Virus record (IMG/VR): IMGVR_UViG_3300028840_000649 | Location: 1-23,252 of that record | Length of the DNA: 23,252 bases | Source: a virus | Reading direction: 5' to 3' (one strand) | Part shown: positions 6,725 through 14,158 of the stretch, piece by piece | How the letters are laid out: the number at the start of each line of letters is the position of its first letter | Numbering within the stretch: the stretch's first letter is position 1 | Program-made: the position numbers and the translations under genes | Notes under the pieces: model-generated | The model's input: only the letters and a program-made list of their open reading frames with translations | Databases searched by the model: none | Told to the model about the DNA's origin: nothing

Positions 6725-6762
6725 TTCGGGTCGAAGGCCGCTACGCAGCGCCTCGGCCCGGA
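6725..6762 (+). promoter_or_regulatory. Long stem-loop between scaffold and capsid genes
   Basis: The arms 6725-6742 and 6747-6762 pair over 16 base pairs (two G-U type) with single-base bulges at 6735 and 6739 and the loop ACGC. No T run follows, so it is not a canonical intrinsic terminator. In phage late operons such structures serve as RNA processing sites or 3'-end protectors, separating low-level scaffold message from abundant capsid message. The role here is inferred. Confidence 0.6.
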
Positions 6763-6786
6763 CTTCCGGCACAACCGATTCAGGCG

Positions 6787-6832
6787 CCAAGTAGAGATAA
6801 CCTGTAACCCTAGTTGTCATCTTTACTTGGAG
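6787..6832 (+). promoter_or_regulatory. Hairpin masking the capsid ribosome-binding site
   Basis: CCAAGTAGAGAT (6787-6798) pairs with ATCTTTACTTGG (6819-6830) over 12 base pairs, one of them G-U, around a 20-base loop. The 3' arm takes in the first two bases of the GGAG ribosome site (6829-6832), seven bases before capsid ATG 6839. The structure could restrain, time or stabilise capsid translation. No promoter is recognisable in the 126-base gap. Confidence 0.65.
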
Positions 6833-6838
6833 AAAACG

Positions 6839-7708
6839 ATGTTCTTGCTTCGTTTCATCCTGAGCCTCATCTTCCCGATGACTCAGGACAATTCGATCGA
6901 CACCGCCTTCACCAAGCAGTTTGAGTCCGAAGTCCACCTTGCGTATCAGCGCATGGGCTCCAAGTTGCTCAACACTGTTCGGCGCAAGACGAATGTCGTC
7001 GGCAAGTCCACCACTTTCCAGATCATCGGTAAAGGTTACGCAGGCACCAAGACCCGAGGCGGTCAGGTTCCGATCCTCAATCTCGTTCACACGAACGTCG
7101 AATGTACGCTGGCAGATCGCTATGCCGGTGAGTTCATCGACAAGCTGGACGAGCTCAAGATCGAGCATGACGAGCGAGCAGCCGTAACGGCCAGCATCGC
7201 CGGCGCTTTGGGTCGCGCATCCGATCAGGACATCATGGATGTCACCGATACGTTCACGCAGGAAACTTCAGCAACGGGCGTCGTTACGCAGCCCAAGATT
7301 GAGGAAGCCTACGAGTATTTCGGTAACAACGATGTGCCGGATGATGGTGGGCGTTTCCTTGCTGTTGCTCCGCAAGGGTGGACTGACCTTATGGGTCTTA
7401 CGACCTTCGCGTCTCTGGACTATGTACCGGAGTCGGATCTGCCTTTCCCGAAGGTAGGGTTCAGCGCGAAGAACTGGTTCTCGTTTAACATCTTCTCGTT
7501 CAGTGGTATCACGCTGACTGGCGGCACTGTCCGTCAGAACGTCGCGTACCACAAGAGCGCGGTCGGCCACGCAAGCGGTCAGGATGTGGCGATGGACATC
7601 ACCTGGCAGGGCAAAGAGCAGGCGCATCTCGCGGTCGGCTCGATGTCCATGAATGCCGTAATCATCGATGACGTCGGTGGCTACCGCATTCGCTCGACGG
7701 AGACTTAA
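6839..7708 (+). CDS. Major capsid protein
   Basis: The product has 289 residues and should form the icosahedral shell. Position after portal and scaffold and the core sequence identify it: SIDTAFTKQFESEVHLAYQR, SKLLNTVRRKTNVVG, GKGYAGTKTRGGQVPIL, CTLADRYAGEFIDKLDELKIEHDERAAV and FTFSGITL-type strands later are typical of the podoviral P22/HK97-fold capsid family. ATG 6839 was chosen because GGAG at 6829-6832 precedes it at good spacing. This adds a hydrophobic leader, MFLLRFILSLIFP, before Met14 (ATG 6878), where I expect homologues to begin; 6878 has no ribosome site. A TTG at 6827 is in frame but lies in the hairpin and is not needed. Confidence 0.93.
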   Translation: MFLLRFILSLIFPMTQDNSIDTAFTKQFESEVHLAYQRMGSKLLNTVRRKTNVVGKSTTFQIIGKGYAGTKTRGGQVPILNLVHTNVECTLADRYAGEFIDKLDELKIEHDERAAVTASIAGALGRASDQDIMDVTDTFTQETSATGVVTQPKIEEAYEYFGNNDVPDDGGRFLAVAPQGWTDLMGLTTFASLDYVPESDLPFPKVGFSAKNWFSFNIFSFSGITLTGGTVRQNVAYHKSAVGHASGQDVAMDITWQGKEQAHLAVGSMSMNAVIIDDVGGYRIRSTET

Positions 7709-7709
7709 G

Positions 7710-8000
7710 ATGAAAGCAATCTTCGATAAGCTCATCCTCGGTCTGCTTCGATTCTTGCCCTGTGCGTTTGATGCCACTGGCATGAACCGCCTTCACTCGG
7801 GCACCTGCACGCTCTGGATCTACAAAACGACTGACGCAATCGCAACGGTCGCCGGCTCCGGGTATTTCAATAGCTTTACGGATCAGCTTAGGAACGGCGA
7901 TGTCATCATCGTTTCTGACACGAACGTACCGACTATTGATATGTTGACGGTCACTTCCGCGGATAACGCGGCGACCGTGACGACCCTGAACGGCACGTAA
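7710..8000 (+). CDS. Small capsid-adjacent structural protein (possible decoration protein)
   Basis: The product has 96 residues from ATG 7710, with GGAG at 7699-7702 and a single base after the capsid stop. It opens with a hydrophobic leader, MKAIFDKLILGLLRFLPC. The body (LWIYKTTDAIATVAGSGYFNSFTDQLRNGDVIIVSD... ) has the pattern YkTTDa.atV...GYFN...d.LrnGDvI, recurring in small beta-rich proteins directly after podoviral capsid genes. Those are usually uncharacterised or assumed to be head decoration or fibre proteins. The final strand-rich part ends VTTLNGT. Co-translation with the capsid suggests a high copy number. The precise role is inferred. Confidence 0.8.
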   Translation: MKAIFDKLILGLLRFLPCAFDATGMNRLHSGTCTLWIYKTTDAIATVAGSGYFNSFTDQLRNGDVIIVSDTNVPTIDMLTVTSADNAATVTTLNGT

Positions 8001-8014
8001 TCCAAACCGAGGAC

Positions 8015-8022
8015 AGGAGTGT
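8015..8022 (+). promoter_or_regulatory. Shine-Dalgarno upstream of the hairpin
   Basis: AGGAG at 8015-8019 lies 43 bases before the tail-adaptor ATG at 8063, with the hairpin 8023-8053 between them. No ribosome site is seen between hairpin and ATG. With the hairpin folded, the effective gap falls to about 12 bases, so this may be the working ribosome site, as described for T4 gene 38. Confidence 0.4.
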
Positions 8023-8058
8023 GGGCCGGGGTTAGCTAGTCTAGCCTCGGCCCCTTTT
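8023..8058 (+). terminator. Intrinsic terminator-like hairpin between capsid block and tail block
   Basis: Arms 8023-8035 and 8041-8053 form 13 base pairs, two of them G-U type, around the loop CTAGT. CTTTT follows at 8054-8058. The G+C-rich stem plus T run fits a Rho-independent terminator, though four Ts suggest leakiness. Its place after the capsid genes and before the tail adaptor matches T7's T-phi, which lowers expression of downstream tail genes. Confidence 0.75.
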
Positions 8059-8062
8059 GCAT

Positions 8063-8674
8063 ATGGCCGAAGTAGATCGAATCGACAATGCGAACAAGGC
8101 CTGCCTTGCGGCTGGTGTGAATACCATCATCAGCTTTACTCAAGGTACGCCCGAATCCATTTTCTGCAACGACTGGTACGAGCTCATCGTTGATTCCGAG
8201 CTGTCACTTTACAAGTGGCGCTTTGCGACGAAGACCGTTGACCTCACAACGTCGTTGCTTGTCGGTGAACCGGATACGCGCTACAACACGCGCTACCAGT
8301 TGCCGACTGATGTTCTGTCCGTTGATACGGTACTGGTGGGGGAAGACCCTATCGATTACGACCGCTATCAGGACGAGATTCATACCAACGACACCAGCAA
8401 TGACACGGTGGTCATCAAGTATCGATTCCGCGCTGATGAAGCCTTGTGGAGTCCGTATTTCAAACTGCTGGTGATCTACCGGCTGGCGACCATGCTGTCA
8501 TTCTCATTGGCCCGCCGCGATGATGTTGCGGCATCAATGAAAAGCCTTGCCGATGAACACTGGCGTAGGGCCAAGACCGAAGACGCACAGGCGCAGACCA
8601 ATCAAAAGGTCAATCTCAGGCGACTTGCTAACGCAAGGGGCGGCTCTCTCGACAAGTTCTGGCGTAGACGCTAA
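8063..8674 (+). CDS. Tail tubular protein A / head-tail adaptor (T7 gp11-like)
   Basis: The product has 203 residues from ATG 8063 (T7 gp11 has 196). It should form the ring between portal and nozzle. The sequence has the family layout: an early DRIDNANKACLAAGVN helix, YELIVDSELSLYKWRFATKTVDL, then YQLPTDVLSVDTVLVGEDPIDYDRYQDEI, and the C-terminal helix pair LVIYRLATMLSFSLARRDDVAASMKSLADEHWRRAKTEDAQ. It ends in a TAATG overlap with the nozzle gene. No ribosome site lies between the upstream hairpin and this ATG. A TTG at 8057 in frame lies in the terminator T run and is unlikely. Confidence 0.9.
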   Translation: MAEVDRIDNANKACLAAGVNTIISFTQGTPESIFCNDWYELIVDSELSLYKWRFATKTVDLTTSLLVGEPDTRYNTRYQLPTDVLSVDTVLVGEDPIDYDRYQDEIHTNDTSNDTVVIKYRFRADEALWSPYFKLLVIYRLATMLSFSLARRDDVAASMKSLADEHWRRAKTEDAQAQTNQKVNLRRLANARGGSLDKFWRRR

Positions 8675-10965
8675 TGCCTCGCTTCCGCAACTATCAGACA
8701 AACTTTTCCGGGGGTTTGCTATCTGAGGGTATGTTGGGCCGGCTCGACCTGGCTCAGTACGAAAACGGTTGCAAGATTCTCGACAACTGGTGGCCGAAAG
8801 TCACTGGTGGAATGCGGCGCCGACCCGGAACCACTTACCTCAATTCTCAGGAAGGGGCGGTTCGCTTGGAGCCGTTTATCTTCTCTGAAGATCAGGTGTA
8901 CCTGTTCCTGTTCTGGAATGATCCACTTAGCTCAACCGATGGCATCAACATTTACGATGCGGATACGGGTGCGCTGATTCAGTTCCTCGATCTCAGTGGT
9001 GTTGCGTGGAGTGACGACATCATCAAGGAACTGTCGATCACGCAAACTGCCGATGTCATGTTCTGCGCGCACAACAGTTTCCCGCCAATAATGATTCGTC
9101 GGACTGGTGCCACGACGTTTGTGCAGGAATCATTTCAGTTTGAAAGCAAGTATCCGGTGGACGCTGGTGCGTATCCGCTGGCTATGCCATTTTTCAAATA
9201 CGCTGACACGGCTATTACAATCCAGACCAACGGCTATCAGGAAGGCGCCTCAGTCACAGTTACGGCCAGCTCGCCGGTCTTTGAGGATCGGCACTTGAAT
9301 CGAGCGATCCGCTATCGCGGCAAGCAGCTCTATGTAACAGCCGTTCCCGGTCCACTTCAGCCGCAATCAACCTGTACGGCTGTCATTCTTGAGGATTTGG
9401 ATCGCGGTGCCGTACTTACTTTTGCTGGTACGCCAACAGATATGCCAATGGATTACCTGATCGATGAGATCGTGGTAGGCCGCACTTCTGGCATCAAGGC
9501 CCAGGTCATCGACAAAAGCCCAACCTCAATCACGATTGCGATGATTGCTGGTGTGTTCCCGGCTGGCGCAACTGAACAGGTCGAGGGCCTGACCAGCGGA
9601 AACATTTGCACGATCACAGCCAACTCGAACGTGAATCCGGTGCCGACGACTGATTGGGATGAGGAAGCCTTCACTCCGACACATGGGTATCCATCCGTAA
9701 TCGAGTTCCACTCGCAGCGCCTTTGGCTCGCAGGTAGTTCCTCACTTCCAGCCCATATCTTCGGGTCAAGGGTTGCTGCGTTTTTTAACTTTGATGTGGG
9801 CGATGCTGAAGCTGCTGATTCCATTCAGGCTGTCATTTCCGACAAGCAGGTGAATGAAATCCGTGATGTTGTCAGTGGCCGTCACTTGCAGATTTTCACT
9901 GACGCTGCTGAGTTCTACGCACCACAGTCTGAAGATTTGCCGCTAGAACCTACCACGTTTGATTTGAGAAAGCAGACTCGGTATGGCGTCAACGCCACTA
10001 TTGAGCCGCAGATTTTCGATGAGTCGACGCTATTCGTACAAGCTCAAGGTAATGCAATTCGTGAGTTTATCTGGGTTGATACCCTGCGCGGTTACTCGTC
10101 AGATGCCATCTCACTGATCTCCGAAGAACATCTCAATGATATTCAGGAAGTCGAAGTGCTGTATGGCGGCTATGACCGTCCCGAGCAGATCGCTTTCTTT
10201 GTCAACGGTGACGGCACGATTACGTGGTATCACGCAGCTCGCGCCGAGCAGATTCGCACATGGGGCAAATGGACAACGCAAGGCAATTACAAATCCTTGG
10301 CCGTTATTCAGGACAAACTGTATTGCTTGGTTGAGCGCGAGATTGATGGCGATACTGTTTCCATGATCGAACGCTTTGAGCTTCATCTGACGGTGGACTC
10401 TGCAATCACCAAGGTTTCCGCAGGCCTTGTACCCGTGACCGGATTCACGGCTCATGCCTTGCACCTGAAAAATACCGAAGTCAACGTGGTGGTGGCTGTT
10501 AATGCCAGCAACTCCGGTTCGCTTGGTGGCCCGCAGGTTGCGGATCAGGAACTCGACGCGGATTACTACCTTGGCAATATCACCATTGGCGAAACAGGTG
10601 ACAGTGAATTGTCGGGTGTCATTGAGGTTGATCCGGTTGGCAATATGACGGTCGGCCTGCCATATACACAGTTGCTTGAAACCATGCCGATCGAAATCAA
10701 GGACAATCAAGGCGTCACTTCTGGCTTGCCGAAGCGCATCGTATCGGCCGATCTGTACCTTGCTTCGACACTGGCCGCGCAGTTGCAAGGTAATCGCGTG
10801 TTGACGTTCCTTGGCGAAATTGATCTTCAGCAGAGGCCGCTTGCTATTACCGGCCCGCGCAAGTTTTACCTGTATGGCTATTACGAAAGACCGACACTGG
10901 TAATTCAGAATGAAATTCCGCTACCGTGTGAAGCGTTGGCACTTGGCGCAGAGGTGGAATACTGA
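8674..10965 (+). CDS. Tail tubular protein B / nozzle (T7 gp12-like)
   Basis: The product has 763 residues (T7 gp12 has 794). It should form the hexameric nozzle at the tail tip and carry the spikes. The N-terminus is diagnostic: FRNYQTNFSGGLLSEGMLGRLDLAQYENGCKILDNWWPKVTGGMRRRPGTTYL matches the QtNFs.Gelsp...gR.Dl..Y..G...l.N......GG...RpGt pattern of these proteins. The rest is beta-rich, as expected for propeller and nozzle domains, including VIEFHSQRLWLAG and HIFGSRVAAFFNF, also typical of this family. The start overlaps the adaptor stop (TAATG) and the end overlaps the next start (TGATG). Confidence 0.92.
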   Translation: MPRFRNYQTNFSGGLLSEGMLGRLDLAQYENGCKILDNWWPKVTGGMRRRPGTTYLNSQEGAVRLEPFIFSEDQVYLFLFWNDPLSSTDGINIYDADTGALIQFLDLSGVAWSDDIIKELSITQTADVMFCAHNSFPPIMIRRTGATTFVQESFQFESKYPVDAGAYPLAMPFFKYADTAITIQTNGYQEGASVTVTASSPVFEDRHLNRAIRYRGKQLYVTAVPGPLQPQSTCTAVILEDLDRGAVLTFAGTPTDMPMDYLIDEIVVGRTSGIKAQVIDKSPTSITIAMIAGVFPAGATEQVEGLTSGNICTITANSNVNPVPTTDWDEEAFTPTHGYPSVIEFHSQRLWLAGSSSLPAHIFGSRVAAFFNFDVGDAEAADSIQAVISDKQVNEIRDVVSGRHLQIFTDAAEFYAPQSEDLPLEPTTFDLRKQTRYGVNATIEPQIFDESTLFVQAQGNAIREFIWVDTLRGYSSDAISLISEEHLNDIQEVEVLYGGYDRPEQIAFFVNGDGTITWYHAARAEQIRTWGKWTTQGNYKSLAVIQDKLYCLVEREIDGDTVSMIERFELHLTVDSAITKVSAGLVPVTGFTAHALHLKNTEVNVVVAVNASNSGSLGGPQVADQELDADYYLGNITIGETGDSELSGVIEVDPVGNMTVGLPYTQLLETMPIEIKDNQGVTSGLPKRIVSADLYLASTLAAQLQGNRVLTFLGEIDLQQRPLAITGPRKFYLYGYYERPTLVIQNEIPLPCEALALGAEVEY

Positions 10966-11555
10966 TGTTTGATCGATTTCTTGTTTGGGTGCTGAGTCGC
11001 TTCATCCCGCTTGGCGGCAGCGAATACCTGATCTATTACGCCTATGCGGCGGCCGCGGTGGGTACTGCCGTGACGGTGCAGAATCAGGCGTATGCCAACC
11101 GGATGCGCCAGCAGCAGCTCGAGGAAGAACTGCGCTCGCGGGAGCTCGCCGCGCTGGACGAAGAAAACCAGCGGCTTCAGGCATTACGAGAAGCGAATCA
11201 GGACATACTGGTACGGGCCGGTGGCATTGACGCATGGGCCTCGCCGTCACTAATTGCTGCCCGTAATTTCAACTTCAAGATGGGCATGGAAGACATCGAA
11301 AACATTCGCCTCAATTTGCAACAGGCTCGCTCGTCCGTGGCTGCAAGGATCTCGGTGCTAAAGAAAAACACGCGCGCTACTCAAATTGCCGGGCTCTTTG
11401 AGATTGCCAGTATTGGGCTGAACGCAGCTTCGGCTTACGGCCAGCTTGGTAAAACTGGAACCAAGGCAATTCCAAAAGACGGATCAGGCGGCATCAATCA
11501 AAAACTTGGCGTTGGCATTCTTGACACGCCGGGCGGTACGGGAGCACTTAGCTAA
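10965..11555 (+). CDS. Small internal virion (ejection) protein, T7 gp14-like
   Basis: The product has 196 residues, the same length as T7 gp14. By position it is the first of three ejection proteins, which leave the virion at infection and build the channel through the outer membrane and periplasm. It starts with the hydrophobic leader MFDRFLVWVLSRFIP, followed by an Ala-rich membrane-like stretch (YLIYYAYAAAAVGTAV, about 21-36). A long Gln/Glu/Arg helix (NRMRQQQLEEELRSRELAALDEENQRLQAL) comes next. The tail is Gly-rich. ATG 10965 is backed by GAGGTGG at 10951-10957 and a TGATG overlap. Assignment rests on size, gene order and helix layout rather than detailed motifs. Confidence 0.78.
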   Translation: MFDRFLVWVLSRFIPLGGSEYLIYYAYAAAAVGTAVTVQNQAYANRMRQQQLEEELRSRELAALDEENQRLQALREANQDILVRAGGIDAWASPSLIAARNFNFKMGMEDIENIRLNLQQARSSVAARISVLKKNTRATQIAGLFEIASIGLNAASAYGQLGKTGTKAIPKDGSGGINQKLGVGILDTPGGTGALS

Positions 11556-14158
11556 TGGCTCGACTGACACGACAGATCGGCATAACCGCACCGCAGGTTC
11601 GCTTGCCGCAGTCGCAAAGCGTTGGCCCGGCTATCGTCAAGACGGCCGCTACCCTGGCCGACATCGAATACCAGAAGATGTCTGACAAGCGCACGCAGGA
11701 AGCGCAGGTCGCCGCGGCCAAGCTGGTGTTCGAGCGTGACGACGAAGGCAATCTGGTTGCTCCGTCGCTGCCCTTTAGTGACAACGGCCTGCTTGCGCCA
11801 AGCATCTTTGATCGCAAGTACACGCAGATGGTGGGTCAGCGGTATTTGCAGCAGACGCAGATCGACACGGCCAAGACGCTCAATGAGATTGCTATCGAGC
11901 ATCGCTTTGACCCGACTGCTTTTCAGGAGGTTGCTGAAGGGTACGTCAACAAGGTCACGGAGCTGGCCCCGGACTTTCTCAAGCCTGACGTCAATAACGC
12001 GGCGCAGGTCAAGATGGTGGAGCATTACAACCACATCATCAGGCAGAAGGCCGAACGGGATCACAGCGAGGCTCGTGGCGTCCATCTGCAATTCATGGAT
12101 GACCTGAGCGATGAGCTGATTGGCTACATTGAATCCGGCGCCGATGATGAAATCGTGGGTGCAAAGATGCTGGAGATCCGCGCTGCCATTGAGCAGGGCG
12201 ACGAGCTGAACTACTGGCTCGATGATGAAAAGATGATGATGCACGATACGCTCAACAAGCGCATGAGCCTTGCTGAAATCATCACGCAGATTCAGCGCGT
12301 TCCCTTGGGTGACGATGTTGCTCAGGCTGAAATGATTCAGTCATTGAGTGAGTTTGCTAACGGCGATGGCAAGATTGTCGTGGTCAACGAGCTGGGCGAG
12401 CGTGAAAGAGTGGATGTCACCGACATCTATCCAAATCCTGAAGACCGGGCGGCGATTGCCGAGGTTGCGGCAAACACGCTAAACGCAAAAATGGCGAACT
12501 TCGAGAACCTTCAGGATGCGCGGTTGCAGCGTAATTGGGAGAAGTTCTTTAACTGGTACGATCAGCACGCCGTTACCCAGGCCGCAGCCGGTCAGCCATT
12601 GGATATGGGCCGACTGTCTGAAGAATTTTCCAAAGCACACAACGATGTTATGACCAAGGGTTATGACTCGACGCTGCGTGAAGCGATCCGCAACATCATG
12701 TTGGGTCAGTACACCAGTGGCGGTGATGGCTCGATGTCGAAGTGGAAAGAGCGCTTCTTGGAAGGTTGGGTCAACTGGCATGAGCGTTATCAGATCGAAC
12801 GCGAGAACTTCCTGCAAGGCCGCAACATTGAAGACCTGACGCCTGATGAAATGTCAGACCTTCACGAAATGGTGGTTGACAGGATTGGTTCTATCCCCGG
12901 TGGTCATGTGCAAAGCGAAGCGGCAACCGATGAGGTCAACGAGTTCTATACGGCGCTCACTGGCCGCACATTCGACCAAAGTCTATACGAGGATCTGATT
13001 GCGAACCCAGACGATCCCCGGTGGGCCGAGCTGAAAAACTGGATGCCATTGATGGGCGAGATTGGTTTGTGGGATCGCGGCATGGTCAACGCCATGATTG
13101 GCAAGCTGCGTGACCCGGAAACGATGTCGCCTGAAACGCTCAAAAATGTACTGGCGTTGAACCGGATGTTCTGGGAAGAACCGACGTTTCGTTACAACAT
13201 GATCGATAGCAATGCCCTCGGTGGCCGCATTGGTCGTGCGCTGGATTACGTTCACCGCACCAAAATGAACCCGACGCCGGCAGAGCTGAAGAAAATCCTC
13301 GATCAGTTTGCCGACTCAAACTGGTCGCCGCGCAAGGACTGGCTGGCTCGTTCACCTGAAGAACGTGAAACCTTCCGAAACATGGCGAATGAACGGCTTG
13401 AAAAAGTCTTTCAGGCACAGTGGACAAGTGCATGGTGGCCGAGTGGCATACAGGCGCCGGGCCTGTTTACCGAGCTGGCTGGTATTCCAGAAGAAGTTCG
13501 CAGCCTTGTCATTGATTCGGTAATTGCCGAGGCTGGTTTCATTGATACCAACGATCCTGAGACATTCGATACGTTTATTTACCGGGCCACGCATCGTGCG
13601 CTGGCCCAAAGCGGCTGGACGCCGAGCAAGATTGGTTATAGCCCGCAGCGGTATGGCGCGAATTACGATGGCCTGTTTGGCGGCTTTGATCGTCCTGATT
13701 ACGCGCTGTCCAAGTACGCGCCTGAATACTACGCTCGCGACAAGAACGGCAACGTTGATCGCACAATGATTCGTTACGTTGAAGAAGATGCCCAGGTCGT
13801 GCTGAACGCTTACGAGAAGCAAACTGGCAACAAGTTTGTGATTGGTAAGAATGCTGCGTTGATTTACAACGGTGAAGCCAGCCGTCGGCAGTCAGCCAAG
13901 ATGAATGACGGCCAGTGGCATCCGATGTACGAGATTGCACTCATAAAAGATGATGGCAATTACGAGACATTGCAGGAGTACCAGCAGCTTGAAGGCGTGC
14001 CGGTGTACTTCAACATGATGGGCAGCATGGTTCGGTACAGGAAAGACGAGCGCAAGATGATGGAGCTGCGCAACCAGCGCACCGCTGCATTCCGTACCGA
14101 TTACCAGAACGGCCAACTGAAAGGCGGCCAACGGTTGACGCATGGATCGATTCAATGA
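11555..14158 (+). CDS. Large internal virion (ejection) protein, T7 gp15-like
   Basis: The product has 867 residues (T7 gp15 has 747). It should be the second ejection protein, forming the periplasmic part of the DNA conduit. It starts MARLTRQIGITAPQVRLPQSQ, and the body is almost entirely helical with no membrane span (for example DTAKTLNEIAIEHRFDPTAFQEVAEGYVNKV). The later part holds an AIxxAGFxxTNDPETFDTFIYRATHRALAQSGW stretch and GYSPQRYGANYDGLFGGF, and the end is basic. No lysozyme or transglycosylase motif is visible. TAATG and ATGA overlaps join it to the gp14-like and gp16-like genes. Identification is by size, order and composition. Confidence 0.82.
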   Translation: MARLTRQIGITAPQVRLPQSQSVGPAIVKTAATLADIEYQKMSDKRTQEAQVAAAKLVFERDDEGNLVAPSLPFSDNGLLAPSIFDRKYTQMVGQRYLQQTQIDTAKTLNEIAIEHRFDPTAFQEVAEGYVNKVTELAPDFLKPDVNNAAQVKMVEHYNHIIRQKAERDHSEARGVHLQFMDDLSDELIGYIESGADDEIVGAKMLEIRAAIEQGDELNYWLDDEKMMMHDTLNKRMSLAEIITQIQRVPLGDDVAQAEMIQSLSEFANGDGKIVVVNELGERERVDVTDIYPNPEDRAAIAEVAANTLNAKMANFENLQDARLQRNWEKFFNWYDQHAVTQAAAGQPLDMGRLSEEFSKAHNDVMTKGYDSTLREAIRNIMLGQYTSGGDGSMSKWKERFLEGWVNWHERYQIERENFLQGRNIEDLTPDEMSDLHEMVVDRIGSIPGGHVQSEAATDEVNEFYTALTGRTFDQSLYEDLIANPDDPRWAELKNWMPLMGEIGLWDRGMVNAMIGKLRDPETMSPETLKNVLALNRMFWEEPTFRYNMIDSNALGGRIGRALDYVHRTKMNPTPAELKKILDQFADSNWSPRKDWLARSPEERETFRNMANERLEKVFQAQWTSAWWPSGIQAPGLFTELAGIPEEVRSLVIDSVIAEAGFIDTNDPETFDTFIYRATHRALAQSGWTPSKIGYSPQRYGANYDGLFGGFDRPDYALSKYAPEYYARDKNGNVDRTMIRYVEEDAQVVLNAYEKQTGNKFVIGKNAALIYNGEASRRQSAKMNDGQWHPMYEIALIKDDGNYETLQEYQQLEGVPVYFNMMGSMVRYRKDERKMMELRNQRTAAFRTDYQNGQLKGGQRLTHGSIQ

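Noticed and set aside
6713-6838. Phage-type promoter before the capsid gene
   Set aside because: No repeated promoter-like sequence is found elsewhere in the window for comparison, and no sigma70-like pair is convincing; the gap is explained by two hairpins.
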